A stretch of DNA of 5,550 nucleotides, taken from an uncultured Desulfovibrionaceae bacterium (GTDB lineage Bacteria; Desulfobacterota; Desulfovibrionia; Desulfovibrionales; Desulfovibrionaceae). Shown one piece after another: positions 1-5,421 of this stretch. The stretch covers positions 1-5,550 of the forward strand of contig CAMTOM010000117.1 in the NCBI GenBank assembly GCA_947074125.1, given 5' to 3'. The position numbers were made by a program, and so were the translations under genes. How positions within the stretch are numbered: position 1 is the stretch's first letter; each line of letters begins with the position of its first letter. The notes under the pieces were generated by a model that was not told the origin of the DNA, made no database searches, and saw only the letters and a program-made list of their open reading frames with translations.

Positions 1-228
1 GCAAATGCTAATAGGTCCCCACGGGACCAGGATGGTGCACGGCTGGAAAGGCCCCGAGTACGTGCTGCCAATCTGGGATGTTAATACCGGAGTCTTTTGG
101 GTAAGAAGGAATACATTCTTCCTGCTTGCGGGGGAACTTCCCATGACTCTCTTGTCATAACAATAGTTTTGCGCTATAAGGGCAGCACATTATATCTTTT
201 TGTTATAAGAGAACGCATTATTAATGAT
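1..228. other. Gene-free leading region, rich in short hairpins, possibly an RNA
   Basis: I assign no gene here. The stretch holds several perfect inverted repeats: GGTCCC/GGGACC at 14-28 (3-base loop), GCACG/CGTGC at 37-65, AGGAA/TTCCT at 107-123, the 11-base palindrome GGGAACTTCCC at 132-142, and ATGAC/GTCAT at 143-158. A frame open from base 2 to a TAA at 158-160 uses AGG, AGA, CTA and ATA codons that the clear genes of this window mostly avoid, so coding is unlikely. The hairpin density would fit the 3' part of a structured RNA or a leader cut by the window edge. I could not match it to tRNA, tmRNA, 4.5S, RNase P RNA, 5S, 6S or a known riboswitch from memory. Confidence 0.4.
169..196 (+). 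promoter_or_regulatory. Weak sigma70-like promoter candidate for the HPt gene
   Basis: TTGCGC (169-174) is followed after 16 bases by TATATC (191-196), inside an AT-rich stretch that ends at the HPt start codon at 229. The hexamers are only moderate matches, and no strong ribosome binding site follows, so this is a positional candidate only. Confidence 0.2.
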
Positions 229-555
229 ATGGAATTGCTTGACTGGCAGGATGGCATTGCACGTGTTGTAAATAATCGCACTCTTTATGTGCGTCTGTTG
301 GGCTATTTTGTAGAAACCCAAGGGAATGTCATGGATCAGGTAAAAGCGGCTCTTGCGGCAGACAACCAGGAAGAAGCGCATAACCTTGTCCATACCCTAA
401 AAGGAACAGCCGGCAACCTCGGTGCAAAAGCACTCTGGGCGGCAGCAGAAGAAGTCAATGCTGCCATGCGCAATGGTCAGGATTTTACCGATGCTCTTGT
501 TGTACTTGAAGATGTTCTGAACCGCACCTGCGAAGCCATGCGTCAGTTCCAATAG
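229..555 (+). CDS. Orphan HPt (histidine-containing phosphotransfer) domain protein
   Basis: A 108-residue protein that is essentially one HPt domain. HPt proteins are four-helix bundles that pass a phosphoryl group on a histidine between receiver domains of a hybrid sensor kinase and a response regulator in the cytoplasm. The signature HTLKGTAGNLGA lies at residues 55-66. His55 is the expected phospho-acceptor, with Lys58 and Gly59 in their usual places. The opening segment LLDWQDGIARVVNNRTLY has the usual form of the first HPt helix. There is no kinase or receiver domain, so partners must be encoded elsewhere. The ATG at 229 is chosen because the domain starts right there. The frame stays open back to 97, but that part looks non-coding. 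The ribosome binding site is poor (AAGAGAA at 207-213 is too far away), so the start is less certain than the identity. It converges on the TPR gene. Confidence 0.85.
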   Translation: MELLDWQDGIARVVNNRTLYVRLLGYFVETQGNVMDQVKAALAADNQEEAHNLVHTLKGTAGNLGAKALWAAAEEVNAAMRNGQDFTDALVVLEDVLNRTCEAMRQFQ

Positions 556-559
556 CACA

Positions 560-583
560 CGCTTCTTTCGCGCAGCATTTTTT
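560..583 (+). terminator. Weak terminator-like site after the HPt gene
   Basis: CGC/GCG (560-562 and 570-572) can pair around a 7-base loop. A run of six T follows at 578-583, just after the HPt stop codon. The stem has only three pairs, so intrinsic termination is doubtful. Position and T-run are the only support. Confidence 0.2.
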
Positions 584-922
584 GATTACCCCGCAAATAA
601 TCTTCTTTCGCATCCACCATGAATACTGCCAGCTTGGGCTGCTTTACTCCACAGTAATACCGGCTTGTGTAATGCAGCGCCAAAAATATTTTGTCATTAC
701 GGTATCTTCAGGGGCAGCCATCATGCCCTGCTTCATATAGCATAGTGCGCGCGAAATATCTCCGGCATTCATGAATGCCCTACCTATCTGCAAAAAAATC
801 CGATTTTCGTTCAAACAATTATTAACGGCTTCCTGAAACCATATTTCGGCTTCAGCACTCTTGCCTTCCTCAAGCAGACTCTTTCCTTTCGCCAGGGTTT
901 CATCAATCCGCTTCTTTCGCGC
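560..922. repeat. Dispersed 14-base repeat CGCTTCTTTCGCGC
   Basis: An identical 14-mer occurs at 560-573, between the convergent genes, and at 909-922, inside the TPR gene, where its complement encodes Ala-Arg-Lys-Lys-Arg. The inner ten bases (CTTCTTTCGC) occur again at 602-611. The entry spans first to last copy. Role unknown; chance or local duplication is possible. Confidence 0.4.
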
Positions 923-1237
923 TATGGCATGGGCATATTCTTCTGTCTGCACAGCGTAATGATAATTTTCCCACAGCCAGCGAATCTCTACCAAAAGCTC
1001 TCCTTCCCTGCCTGGAATATACTCCAGCAAACCCGTATCTTCAGCGTGCAAACGTACATCCTCTGCGGTATCGCGCAATAATATATTCAATAGAATGCGC
1101 AGATCTGCCGTACTTGCCTGCTCTTTTTTCATAAGCAGTATTGCCCGAAGTAACAGAGGGAAAAAGTGATCATATTCGGCTCGCTGTAAATACACAGCAG
1201 CACAATCAAGTACATGACGTATTTCTTCAGAACTCAT
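644..1237 (-). CDS. TPR-repeat protein of unknown function
   Basis: From the ATG at 1237 this is a 197-residue, mostly helical soluble protein without signal peptide or membrane segment. Two TPR-like helical pairs lie at about residues 113-146 (SLLEEGKSAEAEIWFQEAV) and 147-180 (IGRAFMNAGDISRALCYM), with the alternating small and bulky residues typical of TPR. An amphipathic N-terminal part (1-40) could be another degenerate repeat. TPR proteins are usually protein-binding scaffolds; no partner or enzyme activity can be inferred. The ATG is preferred because GGGAG sits six bases upstream (1244-1248). The frame also stays open to a GTG at 1366, which would add 43 residues with a protein-like, aromatic and acidic composition but lacks a Shine-Dalgarno sequence. 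It is convergent with the HPt gene and divergent from the glycosyltransferase. Confidence 0.75.
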   Translation of the reverse strand: MSSEEIRHVLDCAAVYLQRAEYDHFFPLLLRAILLMKKEQASTADLRILLNILLRDTAEDVRLHAEDTGLLEYIPGREGELLVEIRWLWENYHYAVQTEEYAHAIARKKRIDETLAKGKSLLEEGKSAEAEIWFQEAVNNCLNENRIFLQIGRAFMNAGDISRALCYMKQGMMAAPEDTVMTKYFWRCITQAGITVE

Positions 1238-1243
1238 ATTCTT

Positions 1244-1248
1244 CTCCC
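1244..1248 (-). promoter_or_regulatory. Shine-Dalgarno that decides the TPR gene start
   Basis: GGGAG on the minus strand, six bases before the ATG at 1237. It is the best ribosome binding site near this gene and is the reason the shorter start is preferred over the GTG at 1366. Confidence 0.55.
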
Positions 1249-1340
1249 AAAACAGCCCAAATGCCCCCTGTTCAAAATCAATACCAGCCTCATCCTGCCA
1301 AAAGATTCCTTTCCATTCAAGTATGAATTGAGGAGAGGTC

Positions 1341-1369
1341 TTGCTACTCAGACAAGTCTGTTGCACAAT
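1341..1369 (+). promoter_or_regulatory. Candidate promoter for the glycosyltransferase-GNAT pair
   Basis: TTGCTA (1341-1346), a 17-base spacer and CACAAT (1364-1369) resemble a weak sigma70 promoter on the plus strand. It would give a leader of roughly 70 bases before the ATG at 1448. Four of six positions match in each hexamer. The spacer contains the palindrome at 1349-1360. Confidence 0.25.
1349..1360. repeat. Inverted repeat CAGAC-AA-GTCTG, possible operator
   Basis: Two perfect 5-base arms around AA. It lies between the -35 and -10 of the candidate plus-strand promoter, and it overlaps the TPR coding frame if the GTG start at 1366 is used. It is operator-like in size and place, but short enough to arise by chance. 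Confidence 0.3.
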
Positions 1370-1416
1370 AACACCCGCATGGTGCCTTCAAATGGCTTCA
1401 GAGCAGACGCTGCGCC

Positions 1417-1428
1417 TTTGCGCGCAAA
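1417..1428. repeat. 12-base perfect palindrome TTTGCGCGCAAA, possible operator
   Basis: A perfect palindrome in the divergent region, 20 bases before the glycosyltransferase ATG. It would lie in the 5' leader of that transcript. It could bind a dimeric repressor or form a small hairpin. No known regulator site was recognised. Confidence 0.35.
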
Positions 1429-1437
1429 CTCTCATAC

Positions 1438-1443
1438 AGGAAA
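1438..1443 (+). promoter_or_regulatory. Shine-Dalgarno that decides the glycosyltransferase start
   Basis: AGGAAA ends four bases before the ATG at 1448. It fixes this start over in-frame upstream ATGs such as the one at 1214, which lie antisense to the TPR gene. Confidence 0.7.
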
Positions 1444-1447
1444 CACA

Positions 1448-2530
1448 ATGGCGAAAATTTTATATGGTATACATGGGACAGGACATGGACACGCTATGCG
1501 TGGTCTCACCATTGCCAGACGCCTAAAGCAGCACGACTTCCTTTTTGTCGCCAATGATGATGCGCTGCGTATTTTTGGTGATGAATTCCCTGTCTTTCGT
1601 ATGCCCAATCTGGGAACAGTCTTTCAGAACTATCAAGTCGACCTGCCTGCTACCATTGGTCGTGCAGTCCCTACTCTCTGGCATCGGAAACGACATCTCA
1701 ATACCCTACTGAGCCTTATTGATGATTTCAAGCCCGATGTCTGCATGACAGACCTTGAATACTTTGTTCCCCGCGCTGCACGTCTCAGAAATCTTCCCTG
1801 CATGACACTTGATCATCAGCATGTCATTACCTGCTGCAAGCATACACTACCTGCATCCTTGTGGTTCGATTACGTTTTGCAGGGGCTCACCCCCCGCTAT
1901 CTTTTTCCGCCAACACAATGTAATCTTATTGTTTCCTTCTATGCCCCGCCAATACTTCCCAAGTATAATGCACGTATTGTTCCCCCCATTTTGCGAGATC
2001 ATGTTCTTGCGCTAACGCCACGTGATGACGGTCATGTACTGGTATATCAGAGCAATACCACACACAGGCGCCTCATAGATTTTCTTTTGCAGGCAACATC
2101 AAAGACCTGTTATGTGTTTGGATACGCACAGGAAGAAGGTTCTGAGGGGAATGTGATTTTCAAAAAGAAATCAGAGCAGGAATTTCTCAAGCTGCTAGAA
2201 GGGTGTTCTTATGTCATACAGGGTGGCGGACATACCCTCATGACGGAATCGCTTTACCTTGGCAAACCCATTCTCACCCTGCCTATTAAAGCTATGGTTG
2301 AACAGCGTTTCAACGCTCTTTATGTGGAGCAATTCGGCTACGGTATGCAGGCTGACATGGCCACTCTTGAGCCTTCACAGCTACGGACATTTGAAGAGCG
2401 CCTTCCCCTGTATAAACAAGCCATCGCAGCAAAGAATTTCTGCGGGAATGAAACCGTGTTCGGGCTTGTGGATCATTTTGCCCGCACAGGCTCCATGCCT
2501 GCCAGCACATCTCCTCCCATCCTGGAATAA
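1448..2530 (+). CDS. MJ1255-like glycosyltransferase (GT-B fold, GxGHGHxxR type)
   Basis: A 360-residue cytoplasmic protein with the layout of a GT-B nucleotide-sugar glycosyltransferase, related to MurG-like and MJ1255-type enzymes. The N-terminal Rossmann half opens with ILYGIHGTGHGHAMRG (4-19), whose glycine/histidine loop is the acceptor-side signature. The C-terminal half carries the donor-binding pattern: GGGHT (259-263), ESLxxGKP (267-274) and EQxxNA (285-290). There is no signal peptide or transmembrane helix. The length suits a complete protein. The start is set by AGGAAA just upstream and by the conserved N-terminal motif, which falls within the first 20 residues. The stop lies 24 bases before the GNAT gene, which suggests one transcript. 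Donor and acceptor cannot be named. A role in envelope glycan or glycolipid synthesis is inference only. Confidence 0.85.
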   Translation: MAKILYGIHGTGHGHAMRGLTIARRLKQHDFLFVANDDALRIFGDEFPVFRMPNLGTVFQNYQVDLPATIGRAVPTLWHRKRHLNTLLSLIDDFKPDVCMTDLEYFVPRAARLRNLPCMTLDHQHVITCCKHTLPASLWFDYVLQGLTPRYLFPPTQCNLIVSFYAPPILPKYNARIVPPILRDHVLALTPRDDGHVLVYQSNTTHRRLIDFLLQATSKTCYVFGYAQEEGSEGNVIFKKKSEQEFLKLLEGCSYVIQGGGHTLMTESLYLGKPILTLPIKAMVEQRFNALYVEQFGYGMQADMATLEPSQLRTFEERLPLYKQAIAAKNFCGNETVFGLVDHFARTGSMPASTSPPILE

Positions 2531-2542
2531 GTAATCTCCAAA

Positions 2543-2547
2543 AAGGA
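2543..2547 (+). promoter_or_regulatory. Ribosome binding site of the GNAT gene
   Basis: AAGGA, seven bases before the ATG at 2555, in the 24-base gap after the glycosyltransferase stop. It supports translation from a shared mRNA. Confidence 0.65.
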
Positions 2548-2554
2548 ACATACC

Positions 2555-3013
2555 ATGACACCATCACACGGCATCACTGAAGAAAGGAAAATACACCTTT
2601 GCACTGCCGGACAATATGATGCTGTCATGGATATCTGGCTCGCTGGCAATCTTGCCGCACATTCTTTTATTCCCGCCGATTACTGGCACAACCAGTACCC
2701 CTTTGTACAAAGCGCACTGCAAAAAAGCACTGTCTTTGTGTATCTCGTCAACAATAGTGTCCGAGCCTTTGTGGGTCTGCCCGAACCTCGATTTATTGCC
2801 GGACTTTTTGTTGCTCCAGAATGGCAGGGGCGGGGTATTGGCAGAGACTTGCTCCGCCATTGCAAATTTCTTGAGACAGAACTGCGCCTCTATGTTTACG
2901 CGCGCAATGTCAGAGCATACGCTTTTTATTTACGGCATGGTTTCCGCCTTGAAGATGAGCGACCAGATCCCCTGCACGGCGAAATGGAATCTCTGCTTCA
3001 CTGGCGCATGTAA
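2555..3013 (+). CDS. GNAT-family N-acetyltransferase, YiaC/YjaB-like
   Basis: A 152-residue single-domain GNAT protein that would transfer acetyl from acetyl-CoA to an amine. Motif A is clear: strand IAGLFVAPEW (81-90), then the acetyl-CoA pyrophosphate loop QGRGIG (91-96) and the following helix. Motif B follows with LYVYARN (112-118) and AFYLRHGF (123-130); Tyr125 sits where the general acid is found in many relatives. The N-terminal pattern IWLAGNLAAHSFI...YW (27-44) resembles E. coli YiaC and YjaB. YiaC is known as a protein lysine acetyltransferase. The substrate here is unknown and could instead be a small molecule or a sugar, given the glycosyltransferase upstream. A good AAGGA site supports the start. 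It converges on panD, 26 bases away. It resembles YiaC more than PanZ, the GNAT that activates PanD in enterobacteria. Confidence 0.88.
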   Translation: MTPSHGITEERKIHLCTAGQYDAVMDIWLAGNLAAHSFIPADYWHNQYPFVQSALQKSTVFVYLVNNSVRAFVGLPEPRFIAGLFVAPEWQGRGIGRDLLRHCKFLETELRLYVYARNVRAYAFYLRHGFRLEDERPDPLHGEMESLLHWRM

Positions 3014-3031
3014 TATTCAAGCGAAGAATAT
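3013..3031. terminator. AT-rich hairpin between GNAT and panD, weak bidirectional terminator candidate
   Basis: ATATTC (3013-3018) and GAATAT (3026-3031) form a perfect 6-base stem around a 7-base loop, almost filling the 26-base gap between the convergent stop codons. The stem is A/T-rich and no T-run follows on either strand, so it may mark a transcript end only weakly. Confidence 0.25.
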
Positions 3032-3039
3032 ACCCAGAC

Positions 3040-3438
3040 TTATATGGTATCATCATTCCCAAGATGCCCATGTTTTTCGTAATGGGCAACCCTGGCTATG
3101 TGATTCTTTTCGTCCACAAAAACCACTCGTGGATGATGACTGGCAAGCTCTTCAGCGTTAAGCTGTGCATAGGCAATAATGATGATGGTGTCCCCTGTGG
3201 CTACACAACGTGCTGCCGCCCCATTGAGACAAATCATGCCTGATCCCCGCTCACCAGCGATGGTATATGTCACAAAGCGCTGCCCATTATTGATATCTAC
3301 AATCTGTACCTGCTCATACTCGAAAATACCAGCCGCTTCCAGCAAAGCAATATCCACCGTAATACTGCCCACATAATTCAAATCTGCCTGCATCACAGTG
3401 GCACGATGAATCTTGCCCTTGAGCATCGTCACTAACAT
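3040..3438 (-). CDS. panD: Aspartate 1-decarboxylase precursor, pyruvoyl-dependent
   Basis: PanD decarboxylates L-aspartate to beta-alanine for pantothenate synthesis in the cytoplasm. It is made as a proenzyme that cuts itself before Ser25, turning that serine into the pyruvoyl cofactor. The 132-residue protein matches the family (126 in E. coli). Visible are MLKGKIHRA (5-13) with Lys9 and His11, the cleavage pair Gly24-Ser25 after Tyr22, Arg54 and Tyr58 in the QRFVTY segment, and NGAAA (72-76) with the conserved Asn72. Numbering is the same as in E. coli up to this point, so the ATG at 3438 is well supported. It is the last gene of panBCD, starting three bases after the panC stop, with GGAG (3445-3448) inside the end of panC. 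This suggests translational coupling. Nothing is missing, so the gene should be functional. Confidence 0.97.
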   Translation of the reverse strand: MLVTMLKGKIHRATVMQADLNYVGSITVDIALLEAAGIFEYEQVQIVDINNGQRFVTYTIAGERGSGMICLNGAAARCVATGDTIIIIAYAQLNAEELASHHPRVVFVDEKNHIARVAHYEKHGHLGNDDTI

Positions 3439-3441
3439 TGC

Positions 3442-4284
3442 CTACTCCACAATACAGTTATCAATCAGACGTGTCTTCCCTATGAAAACGGCAAGCGCAA
3501 GTAACAATGGACGCGCCACAATCTCCATTGGCTGCATATTGCGGGCATTTACTGCTTCCACATAGTCAACGCGGGCAAGCGCCTCCTGAGACAATACCGT
3601 ACGCATGGCATCAATAAGCACAGATATCTTTTTCTCTCCCCCACGCACCAAGGCTTCTCCCGCACACACCGCACGATACAGTACTAACGCGGCTCTCCGT
3701 TCGTCAGCACTCAGATAGGCATTACGTGAACTCAATGCCAAACCATCCGCCTCACGCACAATAGGACAGCCTATAATGGACGTTGCGATATTGAGGTCAT
3801 CCACCATGCGACGAATAATGGCCAGTTGCTGCGCATCTTTCTGCCCGAAATAGGCACGGTCTGGCCGTACAATATGCAAAAGCTTGTTCACAACAGTACA
3901 CACACCCTTAAAATGAATAGGACGGCTGCGCCCACACAAACCAGCACTCAAACCATCTACTGTTACAGAGGTGCAAAAACCATCTGGATACATTTCCGAT
4001 ACCTCTGGATGAAAAATCAAATCCGCTCCTGCTTCTGCGCAACACTGGCTGTCTTTTTCCAAATCTCTTGGATATGTTGCGAGATCCTCTGTAGGAGCAA
4101 ACTGGGTGGGATTGACAAAGATACTGACAACAACCCTCTCATTTTCCGCACGCGCACGCCGTATCAGACTGGCATGCCCTTCATGCAAATATCCCATTGT
4201 GGGCACAAGACCTACGTGCTCACCCTGTTTTTTCCACTTCTGTATCATGGCACGCACTTCGCCAATGGTCGCTACTTTCTGCAT
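3442..4284 (-). CDS. panC: Pantothenate synthetase (pantoate--beta-alanine ligase)
   Basis: PanC uses ATP to activate pantoate as pantoyl-adenylate, then joins it to beta-alanine to form pantothenate, the final step of vitamin B5 synthesis. The 280 residues match the family (283 in E. coli). Motifs in order: PTMGYLHEGHASL (28-40) with the nucleotidyltransferase HxGH signature at 34-37; SIFVNPTQF (54-62); the GLCGRSRPIHFKGV segment (115-128); YFGQKDAQQ (145-153); and READGLALSSRN (177-188), the KMSKS-like ATP loop. The C-terminal lid domain is present to the end. The ATG at 4284 has AAGG nine bases upstream and fits the family N-terminus. It is the middle gene of panBCD: 84 bases after panB and three bases before panD, whose beta-alanine product it consumes. 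Confidence 0.97.
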   Translation of the reverse strand: MQKVATIGEVRAMIQKWKKQGEHVGLVPTMGYLHEGHASLIRRARAENERVVVSIFVNPTQFAPTEDLATYPRDLEKDSQCCAEAGADLIFHPEVSEMYPDGFCTSVTVDGLSAGLCGRSRPIHFKGVCTVVNKLLHIVRPDRAYFGQKDAQQLAIIRRMVDDLNIATSIIGCPIVREADGLALSSRNAYLSADERRAALVLYRAVCAGEALVRGGEKKISVLIDAMRTVLSQEALARVDYVEAVNARNMQPMEIVARPLLLALAVFIGKTRLIDNCIVE

Positions 4285-4315
4285 AGTTCTTTACCTTACT
4301 TCTTATGGAATACAT

Positions 4316-4331
4316 CCCCAAGGCTATGGGG
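4316..4331. repeat. Small hairpin in the panB-panC gap
   Basis: CCCCA (4316-4320) and TGGGG (4327-4331) form a perfect 5-base stem with a 6-base loop in the 84-base spacer between panB and panC. No T-run follows on the minus strand, so it is not a terminator. It might stabilise or help process the mRNA. Confidence 0.3.
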
Positions 4332-4368
4332 CATAAACAAAGCTGGTACCATACACGATGGAAAAAAT

Positions 4369-5196
4369 TTACGAGAGCCTGTCAAGAATACTGTTTTCCA
4401 TTCCCCATTCATGCTCTTTAGACGGGAAAGTGCCTGTTTTGACCGCATGACAGTAGGCTGCCACAGCATCACGTATGTGCACTCCACCGCTGGCAAAGTG
4501 CCGCACAAATTTAGGAGATACCTCCGAATACATGCCAAGCATGTCCTGCACCACAAGAACCTGACCATCACAATGCACACCGGCACCAATGCCAATCACG
4601 GGGATAGTCACAGTCTGACAGATGCGATGGGCAAGAGGTGCTGGAACACATTCCAGTACCAGTGCAAAAGCTCCGGCAGCCTCTACGGCTCTGGCATCAT
4701 CCAATAACACTTGCGCCGATGCCATCTCACGTCCCTGCACCCGATACCCACCCAAAGCATGTACAGCTTGTGGGGTAAGCCCCAAATGCCCTACCACAGG
4801 TATCCCTGCTCGCGTGATGACCTGAATATGCTGGCAAAAATCTTTCCCGCCTTCCAGCTTCACCGCCTGTACGCGAGCTTCCTGCATCAAGCGTCCAGCA
4901 TTGCGTACCGCATCTTCCACAGAAACCTGATACGACATAAAAGGCATATCTGCCACTACCATAGCCTGAGACGTCGCACGTGCCACGGCACGAGCGTGAT
5001 GTATCATATCTTCCATTGTTACTGAAAGAGTATCCTCATAGCCAAGCATCACCATGCCAAGCGAATCCCCTACCAGCAGCATTTCCACACCAGCTTCATC
5101 CAAAAGCTTTGCCATGGTATAATCATACGCTGTGAGCATGGTAATACGCTCATTTTTTTCTTTCTGCTGCTGTAATGTCAATACGGTATGTTTCAT
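4369..5196 (-). CDS. panB: 3-methyl-2-oxobutanoate hydroxymethyltransferase (ketopantoate synthase)
   Basis: PanB transfers a hydroxymethyl group from 5,10-methylene-tetrahydrofolate to 2-oxoisovalerate, giving ketopantoate, the first committed step towards pantothenate and CoA. It folds as a TIM barrel and works as a cytoplasmic oligomer. The 275 residues are close to the usual length (264 in E. coli). Seen here are LLVGDSLGMV (40-49) and VADMPFMSY (81-89), holding metal ligands Asp44 and Asp83; VKLEGG (112-117) with Lys113 and Glu115; GHLGLTPQ (136-143); LVLECVP (179-185) with catalytic Glu182; and IPVIGIGAG (198-206). The ATG at 5196 fits the family start, though the ribosome binding site (AGGT at 5207-5210) is weak. 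It is the first gene of panBCD, with its own promoter upstream. Confidence 0.97.
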   Translation of the reverse strand: MKHTVLTLQQQKEKNERITMLTAYDYTMAKLLDEAGVEMLLVGDSLGMVMLGYEDTLSVTMEDMIHHARAVARATSQAMVVADMPFMSYQVSVEDAVRNAGRLMQEARVQAVKLEGGKDFCQHIQVITRAGIPVVGHLGLTPQAVHALGGYRVQGREMASAQVLLDDARAVEAAGAFALVLECVPAPLAHRICQTVTIPVIGIGAGVHCDGQVLVVQDMLGMYSEVSPKFVRHFASGGVHIRDAVAAYCHAVKTGTFPSKEHEWGMENSILDRLS

Positions 5197-5232
5197 AATG
5201 GGCTCTACCTCGCAACAGTCTTACTTTCAATA

Positions 5233-5261
5233 CACATAGCACGCAGGGAAAACAGTCTCAA
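5233..5261 (-). promoter_or_regulatory. Sigma70-like promoter of panBCD
   Basis: On the minus strand, TTGAGA (5256-5261) is followed after 17 bases by TATGTG (5233-5238). A TGC directly before it gives an extended -10. T- and A-tracts just upstream of the -35 (about 5264-5280) look like an UP element. Transcription would start near 5225, leaving a leader of about 30 bases before the panB ATG. Confidence 0.5.
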
Positions 5262-5283
5262 CCCTTTTTGAAAAAAAATACTA

Positions 5284-5325
5284 TATCATATAAAATGATA
5301 TTGGCATTATCATAATAATCATTTT
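5284..5325. promoter_or_regulatory. AT-rich array of inverted half-sites upstream of panB
   Basis: TATCAT (5284-5289), ATGATA (5295-5300) and TATCAT (5308-5313) form two nested perfect inverted repeats with 5- and 7-base spacers. An outer pair, AAAATGAT (5292-5299) and ATCATTTT (5318-5325), overlaps them. The array lies 23 to 64 bases upstream of the panB -35. The words resemble Fur-family half-sites (GATAAT/ATTATC), but the spacing differs from the classic box. It could be a regulator site or simply AT-rich upstream DNA. Confidence 0.35.
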
Positions 5326-5421
5326 TTCATGGCACTCTACAAAGAAAAGCATTTTGCCAAAACGACATCGTCTTCTTTATACCCCCACACAAATAATGCG
5401 TATACTGTTATTACACAAGGT

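Noticed and set aside
2..160. Open frame entering from the left edge and stopping at 160 (52 codons)
   Set aside because: Codons AGG, AGA, CTA and ATA are unlike the clear genes here, no family was recognised, and the stretch is better explained by its hairpins.
97..228. Upstream extension of the HPt frame from a TTG at 97
   Set aside because: The added 44 residues show no domain, and the HPt domain begins right at the ATG at 229. The region looks like leader and promoter DNA.
1214..1447. Upstream in-frame extension of the glycosyltransferase
   Set aside because: It is largely antisense to the TPR gene. The conserved GxGHGH motif and the AGGAAA site both point to the ATG at 1448.
2555..3013. 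Assignment of the GNAT gene as panZ/panM
   Set aside because: The N-terminal pattern and GNAT core look like YiaC/YjaB, not PanZ, and the gene is convergent to panD.
2616..3161. Long plus-strand frame of 181 codons over the GNAT gene and the end of panD
   Set aside because: It is a shifted-frame shadow of the GNAT gene, which has the motif-A signature and a good ribosome binding site.
4296..4595. Minus-strand frame running from the end of panB through the panB-panC gap
   Set aside because: It is a shifted frame of panB. PanB is already full length, so there is no sign of a frameshift. The final 18 codons after an internal ATG lack a ribosome binding site.
3826..4707. Long plus-strand frame of 293 codons
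   Set aside because: It is antisense to panC and panB, whose identities are certain. Its predicted protein has no recognisable domain.
5292..5325. Classic Fur box
   Set aside because: Half-sites look similar, but the palindrome spacing does not match the standard 7-1-7 or 19-base box, and panBCD is not a usual iron-regulated operon. Kept only as an unassigned operator candidate.
5330..5350. Sigma54 promoter from TGGCAC at 5330-5335
   Set aside because: The required GC of the -12 element is missing at the correct distance.
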